A DNA stretch of 64,000 nt from Nymphaea colorata (GCF_008831285.2 NC_045148.1:5711001-5775000), one strand, 5' to 3'. Positions 1-12,590 are shown, counted from the stretch's first letter. Notes: generated by a model not told the origin, from the letters alone. Numbers and translations are program-made.

Positions 1-284
1 GCATATTGAGCTTATTTTGTTCACAGTTCTCATCGTCTTGTTAACACCAGTTTTTGGATGCTACTGGGTACATGCATGCCAAAACAAGTTAGAACTTAGA
101 AGGAATCTTGCTTGCAATGAAGAAAGAGGCTGGTTATTTGCTTTATTAGCGGCTGAACAAAAGCTAGTACTGAAGAATTTCGCTGCATCATGGCTTCATG
201 GTTGCTATAACACTCGAGATATTTGGGCTCGCTAAAATTCTGTCGTGAGCCTTCTTGCAATGTTACAAAGGGCATATTGTAACA
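1..284. other. unassigned left edge
   Basis: No gene, repeat boundary or RNA is recognised here. A 72-codon open frame runs at 17-235 on the plus strand, but it matches no family I can name and has no start or splice context. The stretch sits just outside the GTATCG-rich end of the hAT remnant, so it is probably flanking intergenic or intronic DNA. Confidence 0.3.
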
Positions 285-886
285 CATCTCAATTGGTCCG
301 ACCTATACATCGTATCATAACATATTGTAAGTATACTGTAGCGTATTGTAAAACTATTTTCTTTAATTGATAAAAAAATAAAAAATAGGAAAAATAGAGA
401 AAAAATTTAAAAATTTAGGAAAACGTATTCCATATACAAAACTAATCACACAAAGAATATTCATGTTTCATCATTCATAAGACATAATATCAATGTTGTA
501 AAACGCGTATCGTAAGCCGTATCGGTCGGGCTTTAAGATACGCTGTATCGTAACGTATCGTAACCATATCGTAATTTTTTTAAAAAAATAATAATAAATC
601 AGAAAAAATTAAAAAAATCGAAAAAATCATAAAAAAATCAGAAAAAATTAAAAATAATAATTTCTTCATAGAAAACATGTTTTAGATAATGATAGACTTA
701 TTATTGCTAAATGCTATAAACTTACGCGTTCACGGTTCATCATTAATACTTCATAGACATCAAAATTCATAACAATATCATTCAATTTCAATCAACAAAG
801 CATAAACCATAAAGTGAAAAAACATTCAAGTGTTCAACAACCATAGATTCATAACTCTTAAGTCGTTCGATACATATAATGATTCA

Positions 887-1471
887 TCATTCATAATCTT
901 CATCATCTTCTTCTTGATCTTCATCGTCAAGAATTGGAAGATCCTCACCAACATATTCAGCACCAGCAGTAGCACTAGCAGACTCTCCTTCATCAACAAA
1001 GCCTTCTGTTGCTTCAGCTTCAAGGTTGAAGCATTCAAGATCTTCATCATCAAATATTGTAGTTGGTTCTTCCTCAATCCATGGCTCCAGATCGTCAAAG
1101 TTTTTCAAGCTGATAGGATCGAACTGAGATGCGTGCTTCCTTGATGCTGTTTTTTGTAATTCTCTACGTTACATAAGAGAAAACTTGTTAATATATAATT
1201 TCATATAAATATATTGTACAAAAAATGTAAACATTAAGCTATATTACCTTTGTTTCAACCTCATATTATATCGAACAAAGACAATGTCATTCAACCTTTT
1301 ATGTTCGAGCCTATTCCTTTTTTTGCTATGGATATGTTGGAACACACTCCAGTTCCTTTCACATCCACTAGCACTGCATGTCTGGCTGAGGACTTTGATT
1401 GCAAAATGTGTTAGGTTTGGACAATCAAACCCATACCTATTCCACCAAAAATCTAAACAAAAATATAACAT
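887..1471 (-). pseudogene. hAT C-terminal dimerisation domain and acidic tail
   Basis: The frame at 1244-1471 contains SASGCERNWSVFQHIHSKKR followed by NRLEHKRLNDIVFVRYNMRL. This is the conserved C-terminal dimerisation motif of hAT transposases (usually S..CERNWS.F). The frame at 887-1108 follows after a probable short intron and encodes a very acidic tail (EDQEEDDEDYE) ending in a stop. Such acidic tails are common in plant BED-hAT proteins. Assignment to hAT is secure; activity is ruled out by the deletion upstream. Confidence 0.75.
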
Positions 1472-1503
1472 TATAACAAATCAATGTGAAAGTTCTAAAA
1501 GAA

Positions 1504-1996
1504 TCAAATGTAACAAATGCAAAGTAAATTAAACATTTCTATGTATTTACCTGGACACATGGTTGTCCTGGCTTGAACGGCGACAGGTTGTCCCATGCCC
1601 TGAGAACAAGTATCATATAGATCTAACTCATTGTTGACGACATCTTGTTCTCTAGAATCTGCCACTAACACGTTAATACAATCCAACAAACCATGCAAGA
1701 CTTCTCTGTCCTTCTTAAATGTAGGAGAAAATCTGTTTGCAGGATTTAGATAGTAAGCTGCTGCATGAAGAGGTTGATGAAGTTGTCCAGTCCACTTTAT
1801 CTATCATCTTCCATATGGGCATATATAACTTTTTCTTTCCTTTTAAGTTGTCTCGAATTTCCTCTTTTGCTTTATCCATGGCCTCATATAAGTACCCTAT
1901 GGAAGGCCTATCCTCTTTTGATGTAAAGCATGAAGCATATCTAAACATTGCTGACGCACAAATGGAGGCAAAGGTTTGTTTGGTCCTCCAACACAA
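1504..1996 (-). pseudogene. hAT transposase middle fragment
   Basis: Two overlapping frames, 1715-1996 and 1504-1698, carry the plant hAT segment GYLYEAMDKAKEEIRDNL, followed by WKMIDKVDW and then HGLLDCINVLVADSREQD. In intact relatives these lie well after the catalytic DUF659-like region, which is absent here. They are in different frames, so an intron or a frameshift separates them. No functional transposase can be read. Confidence 0.55.
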
Positions 1997-2145
1997 GGAG
2001 ACGTATCTTTGGAGGTCCCTGCCAAAGGGTGTTTCATTCTACTAATCCCTCTTGAAAATGTATTCCTACAAAAGCTACATTTGAGTTTCAAGCGGTTATT
2101 CTCCTTCACCCTTTCGCACCATTGCCATGTAGGATCCATCTTCAA
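1897..2145 (-). pseudogene. hAT transposase N-terminus, BED zinc finger
   Basis: The 82-codon frame begins MKMDPTWQWCERV. It shows a BED-type finger: the aromatic W residues, a CSFC pair, then a downstream HP pair (GISRMKHPLAG) at about residues 4-45. BED fingers bind the subterminal DNA of hAT elements. The frame ends just after KRIGLP, where homology jumps to a much later part of the transposase in another frame. That marks the junction of the internal deletion. Confidence 0.7.
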
Positions 2146-2490
2146 AAAAAAAAAAACGAAATCCTATGGTAAACTTAATGAAAAACATTCAAAACTTTCA
2201 ATCTACGATTGTACGGTAAAAAATTATGAATATATGGTAAAAACATGAGATTTCATACCTTACGAAGAAGAAATGAAGAAAATCTCTTTCCTCCCAACGA
2301 AAATCAACCACCCACACACAAATCGACCCTTTAATCTTCGATTTCACGGTGAAAATTGATGTTTTCACGGTGAAAATTGATAAGCTCCCCCTTGGACGCA
2401 CAATCCCCACGTTACAAATGAAGAACCCTCGAACGTTTTAAAGAAAAAGTGAAAAAGGAGGCGTCGGGTGGCTCTTTTTCAAAATTAGCA

Positions 2491-2650
2491 CGTATCGTAC
2501 GATACGGTGCATATCGCCCGTATAGTACGATATGGGCCCTGTATCGCATGATACGTGAGATACAGGGCCGATACACCCCCCATTTACAATATGGGGGGTG
2601 TATCGTACCGTAAAATGTAATCAATACGGTACGTATCGTACGATACGTAC
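2491..2650. repeat. palindromic GTATCG array, right end of hAT element
   Basis: About 160 bp is built from CGTATCG, its complement CGATACG and near variants. It includes the perfect 16-bp palindrome CGTATCGTACGATACG at 2491-2506 and a 22-bp perfect palindrome at 2629-2650 centred on the same core. A C-run and G-run pair flanking TTTACAATAT (about 2570-2605) adds a hairpin. The position just upstream of the transposase N-terminus fits subterminal transposase-binding repeats. Confidence 0.6.
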
Positions 2651-2655
2651 AACAT

Positions 2656-3230
2656 TGCATAATATATCAACAACACATTCAAAAATGAGAAATCAAAGCT
2701 TCAAAATAACATAATAAACATCCATAAAGTTTACATTTAAAGTTTAAAGTGTTTAGATTACGTTACATCACAAGTTCACAACATATAATTGTTTACTTTT
2801 CACTGCCAAGTGTCAAGTATCATGATTATCACCAATGAATATGATAATCATCATCATCTTCATTTTCATTCTCATCTTCTTTGTTAATTGTTTCAAACAA
2901 ATCGACGGTTTCTCACACAAATGGGTGATTTTTTAACAAAATTAGTAAAACCTCCCTTTCACAACTCTTAGAGCTGTTTAGAAAGCGGGAGAGAGAGACT
3001 TTTAAAAAGCAAGAAAAATGGGGCTTCAGGACCTTTTTTTTTTTTAGTTTTCTTCCTGTTGGTGTTCACCCATATCATACGATACGGCCCCCGTATCACA
3101 TGATATGGGCTCTATGCCTACAATACAGATCTGCAACGTGTATCGCAGGCCTATTGTATAGTTTTTTCAAAGTTATATGATGTGTATCACAACTGTGGCG
3201 TATCGTGTGCTACATATGACACTGCCTTCT
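2656..3230. repeat. second partial copy of the GTATCG element end
   Basis: A further GTATCG/CGATAC cluster lies at about 3071-3220. The stretch before it (about 2690-2900) resembles the 770-900 region of the first element, with the same ATAATCATC/TCTTCATC-type sequence encoding the acidic tail. It looks like a fragment or internally deleted relative of the neighbouring hAT element. No coding frame survives and its ends were not defined. Confidence 0.4.
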
Positions 3231-4063
3231 CGTGCACCTTTACCAATGAAGCATAATCAGGTTCACAGTTGAACCAAATTATTGTGGTGTTTGTGGAGGG
3301 TTGCTAGGTGGAAAAAGAATAAACTATGTTTATGGGCAAATTCTGGGGTGATACTGATGGTGGATCTGTTGATGTCATGGCTATGAAAAGTAAGTAATCA
3401 CCAGATAATTTGCACTTGCACGGGAATCAAGCAAAACATCCTTGTGTGTTAACATGCAGCATTGAGTGGTAACAACATCTGGAACTGGTAAGAGTTCTAA
3501 ATCTATGTGCACAATTGCACATTAGTATTTTGTGTATGAACGTTTTTCTTCTTCTATTATATTGCAGATGGAATCAGCCTGTGAATTCAATTTTTATTGT
3601 ACAGGCATTTCGTTATTTTGCCACTTAGATGAAGGGTACTGTTGCTTGGTACGGATTGCCTGTATTGATACTTTGCAATCTTGGATGTATAAAGTATTTT
3701 CATTGTGGTTCTTTCAAAACCAGTGTATAAGGCAGCAATTGGGGCACTATTTGAAGGAATGGGAATGGGAAGTGTTCAACAAATTGGATTTCATTCCGAT
3801 TCTTCTGGTCAAAGTGGATCAGTTGATTCTTGAATATTCATATGGCTGTGAATATTCTGTTGATGATATCTGTTAACTCTATATTTCATGTAATTTGTGC
3901 ATGGATACAAATTCAAAGTGTGATTTTTTTTTTCTGTCAGTCTATGGTTTTCATTATTCTTCTGTATTAGAACTAACTTAATCTTTAGTTTGTACTGTTT
4001 CTTTTCTTTTCATCTTCACTCGATTTTTTTTGTTTCATTTTTTTTTACGATATGTTGTTGTAG
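3231..4063. other. unassigned stretch, probably intron of the OXA1 gene
   Basis: This lies immediately upstream of the first recognisable OXA1 exon. The acceptor at 4063 is phase 2, so an earlier exon must exist. No segment here encodes the expected upstream part of the protein. The 114-codon frame at 3532-3876 has no similarity I recognise. The hAT remnant may therefore sit inside a long OXA1 intron, with earlier exons beyond the left edge of the window. Confidence 0.4.
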
Positions 4064-6949
4064 GTATGGTGTCACTCCACTTACTCCAATGAAGGGAATA
4101 TTTATCCAAGGCCCTGTTTTCATCAGTTTTTACTTAGCAGTAAGATTTGTCATTGTTTATTCATCTCTTTATTACTTCAAGAAAATGTTAAACAAACTTT
4201 AAATGCTCTTTCTGTATTTGCATTATGTATGGAAATATTTCTCCCCATTTAAAAGTTAAAACTTAGCTCATATGATGCAACTTCTGAATTTATGAAGGGA
4301 TGTGATGGTTGGCTAGGAATTTGGAATAACAAATTCTCAGGACTTCTATGCTATACTGTTTTTCAGATCTCCAATATGGTTGAGAAAGTCCCATCTTTTA
4401 AAGAAGGTGGTGCGTTCTGGTTTGTTGACCTAACAACTCCTGACACATTGTACATTTTCCCGGTTATGACAGCATTGTCCTTCCTGATAACTGTTGAGGT
4501 ATGCAGTTATTTTTTTTTAAGAATATGTTATTATTTTCTCTAGAACTTAAAAGATTTCAGCACCAAAAGGTGGTCAATTGAAATTCATACCTGTGAAGCT
4601 TGTAAATTGTCTCCTTTCTAATGAATCCTCCAAGGTTAGCAGGAAAGTTTAAGTTAGGCCATTAGTTAGTTTGGTGCTTCTCGAAAATGAAATGTGGTTA
4701 TGAATGACTTCAATGTTTTCTTCTCAGTTGAGATGAAATGAAGGTCTAAGCATCCATCCATTTATTGAGTTTGTGCAATGTGGATGCTGGATTAATTCAT
4801 TGCAGGCTTGTTTCTCTTTCTTCTTTTTTCACTTATTTCCTTTCTTCTGTTTAGAAATTGGCATGGTGAATAGTAAAGGCAACACCCATCTTTGTATGTG
4901 CAGTCCCTCTTTAGAAACAAACTCTGTGTATGTGTGCATGTGTGCTTGCTCATGCATGCATTACACTGCTCAAGTGTCATCGTTGTTGAAGCCCATCCCA
5001 GCAACAGATGGTTGGATTCATCAGCTTTGCTTCTCTATTTGTTCCCATGTAAAGCTGCAAAGGCACTTAGAGTGATAGAATCCCTTGAATCTCTTTCAAC
5101 TCATCCTTTCTAATCTTCAATACCCATTTTTTCTTCTAATTTCTTGTGACTTGCAACCTTTGTTTCCGGTGCCATAGGAGATATCTATCTTAAACAAAAT
5201 TCCTTTCTTTCTTTTACTTGTATTAATAGAACCACTGGACTTATTTAGATATTTTCTAGAGTTTTTTCTTTCTCCAACCGTTCTTCTCCTCACACACATT
5301 CCTTGACATATATTATCCCTTCCTGTTGTTTCTGAAATGTCTAACATTCATAGCAGCAGCCACTAGGAACGTCATTTTGATGGTAAAATGTCCTTGTTCA
5401 TTGCAGGACATATGTAGCTTGTTTCAACTTTACCTGTCAATGAAGCGTACTTTCATTTTAAACCTTCGTTGTGGTATCAGAACACTCAAAAATCAAGATA
5501 TTGATCTTCAAGTTTTAATCTTTTTTGTAACATGTGACTGAAGCTTAATGATGTTATTTTACTGAAATTAGTTTATATATCCCAAAAGGAAACAAATACC
5601 AACTTGTGTTTATGGCATGATACCTGAAGCAAAACTAGCATAATTGTTATAGAGCACTCTCAGTACCTGTACCTTTCTTTTCTTCAATAGTGCCTGTTAG
5701 CTTTGTGCCGTTTCCAGTTTGTTTGGACTTTTATTTCGTTACCATGCAGGTGAAAACTGATTTTGTATGGTCCTTGGAATAGGTAGTTGAGTTGATTAGC
5801 TCTACTATAGGTTCAAAAATAACCTTAATCCGAAGACTCTACCATTTTATTTTTTAGAATATATAGGAGGAAGGCCATTGTGTGGTTGAACTTACTAATT
5901 TAGGTTCCTCCCCACCACCCAAGTTATATGTAGTGTATGTTAGATTTCCGTTTGCAACATATCAGAAGACTATGATTTTATTTTGATATGTCAGTATGCA
6001 AGATCTGTATGTTCGGCATTATCATTTTCATTCCCACAAAGCATGAACACTGCTGGTTTATAATTTTTAGACGATACAGATATTTTAGTGTATTATTGGG
6101 AGAATATTATGTTTCTTCTTCTAATTGCTCTAATGAAGCACATGCCAATAACTGTTGTCTCCGATATGTAGATGAATCTTCAAGAGGGCATGGAAGGCAA
6201 TCCTGTGGCTGGCACCATGAAAAATTTTTCCCGGATCCTTGCAGTTGCAACTGTACCATTTACCATGAACTTCCCAAAGGTATGTTGGAGGAACAATTAT
6301 GCATTTTATTAAGCTCTCTAAATCTTTTGTCTTTTTTTTGGGCATTCTGCAAACTATGGGTGCAAAGCGTGAGCATGGTATGATAAATGATAGAAAAACT
6401 TAAAGGTGCCACCTATCTTATCCATGTTCTCATTTTTACACTCTCTTGTTTGGGTTTTCTTGTTATAGTGCGTACTTTTTTCCGTAAGATTAACTTTATC
6501 CCTCATATCGCCTCATATGCATAAATTCTGTTTAACAGGCTATTTTTTGTTACTGGATCACCTCCAACCTGTTCTCTCTTTGTTATGGATTCGGTGGGTG
6601 TACTTGGCAGAATGTTGCTTTACATATATGAGATTGTCTAAGATCTTTTGCATTCACATTTGTAGAGAAAATTGGTGACATTCTAAAGTTGTTTCAATGT
6701 GCATCAGTGATCAAACGTCCACCAGTAAAGAAGTTTCTTGGCCTTCCTGAAATTGTGCCGCCTTCTGCCCCCCCACCGAATTTTTCATTGTTCAGTCAAC
6801 CCAAATCTGAACCTTCAGCAGCTGCTGTATTGCCGGCACAACCACCCAAGATCTCGGAGAAACGAATAACTTCATCTTCTGCCGTCAGTCAGCGACTTCG
6901 AAATCTGGAAAGGACAGTCAAAGGAAGAAAGAGGAACAAAAAAGTATGA
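4064..6949 (+). CDS. OXA1: mitochondrial inner-membrane insertase OXA1 (3' part, five exons)
   Basis: This encodes the C-terminal ~204 codons of an Oxa1/YidC/Alb3-family insertase, which inserts mitochondrially made proteins into the inner membrane. Exons are 4064-4139, 4367-4498, 6172-6279, 6539-6593 and 6708-6949; all junctions are GT-AG and in phase. Landmarks are YGVTPLTPMKGIFIQGPVFI, EKVPSFKEGGAFWFVDLTTP, LQEGMEGNPVAGTMK, AIFCYWITSNLFSL and the basic tail RLRNLERTVKGRKRNKK. These match the mitochondrial OXA1 branch rather than plastid ALB3. There are no stops or frameshifts, so this part looks functional. The amino-terminal half, with the mitochondrial presequence and first membrane segments, is not found in the window. 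The gene is either cut by the window edge or truncated at its 5' end. Confidence 0.88.
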
Positions 6950-7198
6950 GGAACTTCGTGGGAAAGCACGTCTGTCCCTCGTATGAAATGTTCCTGAGGC
7001 TGGTGGAAGAATGCAGCATCTTGTTATCAACTGATCAAAGCTACGTCACTGGATCATGTTGATAATGAGATCTGATGCCGATATGCTTATTTCTTGGGAA
7101 TTTTTGTTGTCGTGGTATTTGCTTTGAATGTTTTTTTCCAGGTCTATGCCTGTGATTGGATGTATAAAAATTTTGACTAATTATGAAAATAGCAGTGA

Positions 7199-7204
7199 AA
7201 TAAA
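7199..7204 (+). terminator. candidate polyadenylation signal of OXA1
   Basis: An AATAAA hexamer lies 250 bp after the OXA1 stop codon, in an AT-rich 3' flank, and just before the copia element begins at 7296. Plant polyadenylation signals are loose, so this is only a likely site. Confidence 0.35.
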
Positions 7205-7295
7205 AAGAACTCATGGTGCCATTTTTTTCCTTTACTGTCTTCCTACATGACCCTATAAAATTCTATCATAGTTGATGAAAGCATATCATCATATC

Positions 7296-7597
7296 TATAA
7301 ACCTGGCCTCAATTTGAAAATAGAAACACTTCAATGTCACACTTTTGAAGGTACCAACCAATCGAAGAAATCACATAAGAAAAAACCTCAAACTAGAGGT
7401 ACAATACTTCTAATTACTCTCAAATAAAGTATAAAATCAAGCCTTAAAGCCCAAAGCCCATATGAAGCAAGGGACTCAAGTCTCTTATTTGTAGAAGAAA
7501 GAGAAAAGGAGGTAGTTGTTGGGCAGCTCCAACTGTTAGAAATATAAAAAAAGATATAAAAAAAATAGACAATAAAAGAAAAGTAAATACGTGAAGA

Positions 7598-7641
<44 letters not shown>

Positions 7642-7739
7642 AATTATACATCAAACTATTAAGAATTTTAAGATATAGGACCGTACATATAAAAACATGT
7701 ATGTATATTTACATTAGAGTTCACTCTTAAATTATAACA
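7296..7739 (-). repeat. 3' LTR of copia element 1
   Basis: The LTR is about 444 bp, starting TATAAACC (TG changed to TA) and ending AACA. It aligns along its length with 12090-12590, for example at GGAGGTAGTTGTTGGGCAGC. A (TA)20 tract at about 7600-7639 is absent from the other LTR and grew after insertion. Confidence 0.8.
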
Positions 7740-10700
7740 CCAATCCTCAAACTTACAGTGTGATCAAAGTTTTCCCAGAAAAAAAATAAATCTTGTTGAA
7801 GCAAGTTGCCACGAAGAAATCTCCATCTTGAAGCAAGTGCCTTATTGTCTAAATATATGTCAATTGTTTGTTTAAGATATTCTTTTATCCCATAATGACA
7901 ATTCATTTCAATATATTTTGTTATTTCATAAAAAATATGATTGCTAATAATGTAGATGACACTTTTATTGTCGCAGCAGAGCGTAGTGACTTCAGTCATG
8001 TCAATTCCAATGTCCTTCAATAAACTCTTTAACCATGCATTCTTCATAATGGTGGTAGTCATAGCATAATACTCTATTTCAATTGATGATAAAGATTTTA
8101 TTTTGTTTTCTACACCTCTAAGATACGAGAGAATCACATACAAAAACACACAAACCAGTGGTAGAATACTTATTATCAGAATCTCTACTCCAATCAGCAT
8201 CATTATAAGCAATCATGTTCAAATTTGATGATGATAGAAAAAGTCTCTTAGTTATAGTTTGTTTGACATATCGAACAATCCTCAATGCAGCTCTCATATA
8301 TATATATAGAAGTAGGCCATTTGTTGAAATTGACTTATGAAATATATAGTATGAGATATATCAGGTCTTGTGATGGATAGATATGTGAGTGTTCCAACCA
8401 ATTGACCCAAAATTATGAGATTTTTTAGAATTTCTCCATCATGAATGTTCATCTTTACACCTAAAGTTTCAAAAGTGCCAATCACCTTGTCACCAGCGAT
8501 TGCATATATGCTTATGATATTACTAGCAAACTTTATTTGCGAGAGTAAGTACCATATTTTATTATAAGCTACTTCAATATCAAGAAAATGTGTTAAATTA
8601 CCCAAATCTGTCATTTCAATTTATTATTTAGGAAATCTTTTACTTGCATAATTTTTGTTGGCATCATTACCTATAATAATCATATCATCAACATATAAAA
8701 ACAACACAATATGAGAGTATTTCTAACAAATACAATAATATCAAAATAGCATAATTTAAAAAGCTTATTTAAACATAACAACTAAACCTAAAAAACCAAA
8801 CTTTTGAAGCTTGTTTTAAGCTATATAGTGCCTTTATAAGATGGATATCTTTACCTTTAGGCAAATCATGTCGACGAGAGGGTGAATCTAAGTATGCCTC
8901 CTCATTTAAGTGGCCATTCAAAAAGGCATTCTTAACGGTCATTTGATCTATGGGCTATTGCTTGATGGTGGCAAGTGCCATTAGGGTTTTGACATATGTG
9001 ATTTTAGCAACAAGAGCAAAGGTCTCCTCATAATTTATGTTATATTCTTGAGCCCTTAGCAACTTATTGAGCTTTATACCTTTCAAGTAACTCATTACTT
9101 TAATCTTAACTTTATATACACATATACTTCTTGTTGTCTTTTTTTAAGTGGAAAGAGAAACAGTGTCGTAAGTTTTATTGTTTTCAAGGGCTTTAAGCTC
9201 ATTGTTCATAGCCTTAATCTAATGTGGGTGTGACTTAGTTTCAAAATAGAATGATGGTTCATCAAAAGAGTGGATAACTAATAGACAGACCCTATGTTTT
9301 GAAGTAAAAAATTTATAGGAAACAAACTTTTGAAGTGGATTACTGCCTCTTTGAAATCTCCTAATAATAAGTTGAGACTCTTGGATGCTTTGCTGAGTCA
9401 TTTTCCTATAAACTGAGTATTATTAATCTCATTCCAAGTATCATCACATGAAAAATGCAAAACATCATCATCATCATTTTCTTTTATCCATAAGAAAGAA
9501 TAGTTATCTTCATACTTGGGTTTATTTGCATTAAAGTCATTTTATTTTTCTACATTTCTTTAAACATATACTTTGTCTTTTTCCATGTCATAGTATCTAT
9601 ATCTTTTTTTGAGTATCAGAATAACCAATAAAAATACATCTTTAATAGCGTTAGATGAAAGTTTGTCATTTTTGTTATTTAGAATGTAATGTTTGTAACT
9701 AAAGACTTTAAGTCTCTTGTAAATTGGTTCTACATTAAAAATTTTCTGAATAGGTGAAATGTTTTCTAAAATCTTATTCTATTAATCAAATAAATAGATG
9801 TCAAAATGGCTTCTGCCAAAAAATTTTTAGGAATGTTTTTTGATATAAGAAGAGTTTTTGTTGTTTGAAAAACATGTCTATGTTTTTTTCCACAACTCCA
9901 TTTTGTTGGCAGAGTTTTGAGACAAGATTTTTTTTTATGTATAATTTTTTTTTCTTTTAGAAATTCTTCAAATTCATTGGAAATGAGTTCTCTCTTTGAA
10001 TCACTTTTAAAAATTTTTAGGTTTGCATCAAATTGTGTTTTACTTATATTGTAAAAGTTTTTGAAATTCATAAAAACTTCTGATTTGTGCTTATGAAAAT
10101 AAATTCAAGCATATCGATAATAATCATCCACAAAAACATCATAATACAACAAACTACTATTAGACATAATAGGAGTGGGTCCCCATACATTTGAATGCAC
10201 TAATTCAAATGGTGTTTTTGCAACTAAGTTTCTATTGTCAAAAAGTAAAGCTTTAATTTGGGCTTTAATACAGTCTTCACAAGAATTCATTTCTTTATAT
10301 TTTTCCTCCAAAAATGGGATACAAGACATTTTTTCTTAACTTGAATGTTTAAGTCTTGACGCCAAATTTAAATGTCACTTTTCTTGATAATATTGTAAGT
10401 AGGGTTGGAGAGGTCCAAAGAATCAACATAGTAGATACCATTTTTTTTAGAATCTTTTCTAACCGTCTTTTCGAAAAATGGTTATGTATCAAAAATTATT
10501 TTGTGAGAAAATAATATCACATCCATCATCGATTATTTGAAAAACTGACAAAAGTTTCAAGTTAAGTTTGGGAATAAATGTATCTTTGGTATTTTAAATA
10601 ATTTTGAATTAAAATTTTGATCAAGATTTTCAATACATTTGATTTTAGGAGGAGTTCTATTAGCGGTTTTAACAAAAGGGTACAACACTTCCTTAGTGCA

Positions 10701-11000
10701 TTCGGTAAGTAGTGAACTACAAATGGTCATATGAAATGAGGCTCCAAAATCAAGTATCCACTAGTACTTACTTGATGATGTAGATGTTATCGTTGCTCTA
10801 GAAATTGAAAAAGCTCCTCCTTTAAGAAGCAGTTGAAGAACATAAATGAGTTTTGGTTGGAGAGTACTTGCAAGCTTGTCTAGGTCAAAATGGTTGCTTT
10901 CTTTACTTTCTTTATTCATTACCCCAACTACACTTGTCTTTTTGTCAAACATCTTCAATTTAAGGCATCTAGGTTTAATATGTTGTTCTTCTCAACAATG
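7740..11000 (-). pseudogene. copia element 1 gag-pol remnants
   Basis: From the 5' end on the minus strand: a gag/protease-side remnant (10761-10958); the GAG-pre-integrase and integrase start (10105-10329, with CEDCIKAQ and FELVHSNVWGPTPI); the integrase core end (9766-10071, with NIPKNFLAEAILTSIYLINR); reverse transcriptase C-terminus (8294-8614, with VGTLTYLSITRPDIS); and RNase H (7727-8212, with SSIEIEYYAMTTTIMKNAWL and CDNKSVIYI). Stops and frameshifts separate every block, so nothing can be translated through. Confidence 0.8.
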
Positions 11001-12077
11001 AAAACACATGATCTTTTTGTTGTATCTTCATGATTTTGATTGAAATGAAGAGACTTATAGGTTTTCCTATGAGTACCGGGTCTTGAGGTGACAATAATAC
11101 TTTCATTCTTTTTTGTAGAAAAGTTAAGTCTACTTTTTCATTTGAAGTTTCGTTATGGTCTCATTTATGGATGACACTTTATGACTATGAAATAAGGAGG
11201 TTTTGACGCCACCATATTTTGGTCTAAAACCTAGAATCAATTTTGTAAAATTTCAACTTTTGAATATATTTTTCTCTTAGCATTATGTTTCTTGGATCAA
11301 CTCATTCGGGTTCAAATAAGGCAAGTTCATCCTATAGTTGTTTTATCTCTCCAATATACTTTTTAATAGATTTATCTCCTTGTTAGAGATTTGCAATTTT
11401 CATTTGAAGGTTGCACATGTAAGCTACATCATTCATAGTATGAGTTTTTTTGAGGAATTCTCAAACTTGATGAGCAAAGTTATATTTGGCTATTTGACTC
11501 ATAGTTGTAATATCAACACAAGCAAGAATTAATGATTTTGTGGTGTTCTATTTTCCATTTTTTTTATTTTTTCTCGTATTCATTTATTATTTTATCTTTT
11601 TCATTTCATCTAGTTCATGAGCTTTTTTATCTATGGTTTTTGTCAAGACTAAGTGTAGCTCACTTTTAGACCCATCAACAATTCTCCACAATCCTTTACT
11701 TCTAATGAAGTATTCCATTATTCTTGTCTATTGAACATAATTGGACGAAGAAAGTTATGGACAAGAATGAAAGTAGTTCTCTCATCCATGATGGGTACTT
11801 TGTATAGATGTAGTTGAGTTGTTGAAGCAACACTAAGATGAAATCAACCACAAAATCAGCAACAATAAAACTTGAAGTAACACCAAAACTGTTCTCAAAA
11901 GTCAGCGAAATATCCAAGAGAACAACCACCAAAGATCAGCAAGAAGACAACTCCTCTTTGTACGAAACAACAACTAAATATTTTCGTTAAACAGTTGTGT
12001 GCTTCACAACTACAAATGGACAGCAAGAATTGATTTTTCAAGAATTTGAAAATCAACAAATGAAGAGCCAAACTACT

Positions 12078-12089
12078 GCTATGATACCA
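12078..12089 (-). other. primer-binding site of copia element 1
   Basis: On the minus strand the bases next to the 5' LTR read TGGTATCATAGC. This is one mismatch from TGGTATCAGAGC, the usual plant copia site complementary to the 3' end of initiator tRNA-Met. It fixes the element's orientation. Confidence 0.75.
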
Positions 12090-12590
12090 TGTAAACCAAA
12101 CTTCAATTTGAGAATAGAAACACTTCAAGAGTCGCACTCTTGAAGATGCCAAACACTCCAACAAATCACACAAAGAAATACCTCAAACTAAAGGTTTAAC
12201 ACTTCTAAAATTAACACTTCTAATTAATCTATAAAGTACAAAACTAGGTCTTAAAGACCATACAAAGCAAGGGACCCAAATCCCTTGTTTATAGAAAAAT
12301 ATAAGAAGAAAGATAAAAGGAGGTAGTTGTTGGGCAGCTGCAATGACTAAATTTCTAACCGTTCGGAGTAGCCAACTGATATTTTCTTTTATCAAAAAAG
12401 AAATATAAAAATGATATACATAAAAATACAAGAAAAATAAAAGAAAATAAAGGCATAAAGGCCTCTGCATACATACATATATTTATATATTTAAATCATA
12501 CATCAAACGACTATAAGTTTAAGATATATGACAATACATATAAAAACGTAAATGCACACTTACATTAAACCTAATCCTTAAATTCTAACA
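12090..12590 (-). repeat. 5' LTR of copia element 1
   Basis: The LTR is 501 bp, starting TGTAAACC and ending AACA, homologous to 7296-7739. It is the 5' LTR because the primer-binding site adjoins its left edge. It holds a segment around CTAACCGTTCGGAGTAGCC that is missing or rearranged in the partner LTR. Confidence 0.8.

Larger units (their letters stand above)
285..2655 (-). mobile_element. defective hAT-superfamily transposon with GTATCG subterminal arrays
   Basis: Pieces of a hAT transposase lie on the minus strand in the right order: a BED zinc finger (about 2145-1900), a middle fragment, then the C-terminal dimerisation region (about 1471-1244) and an acidic tail. The coding part covers only about 1.3 kb. 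The central region between the BED finger and the motif GYLYEAMDKAKEEI is missing, so this is an internally deleted, non-autonomous copy. Both ends are rich in the short motif GTATCG and its complement (about 300-575 and 2491-2650), as expected for hAT subterminal repeats. I could not find the terminal inverted repeats or the 8-bp duplication, so the outer limits are approximate. Confidence 0.65.

Noticed and set aside
17-235. 72-codon plus-strand open frame at the left edge
   Set aside because: There is a vague resemblance in spacing to small respiratory-chain subunits, but no motif holds. There are no splice or start features.
3532-3876. 114-codon open frame before the OXA1 exons
   Set aside because: It does not encode the expected upstream OXA1 segment in any frame and has no other homology.
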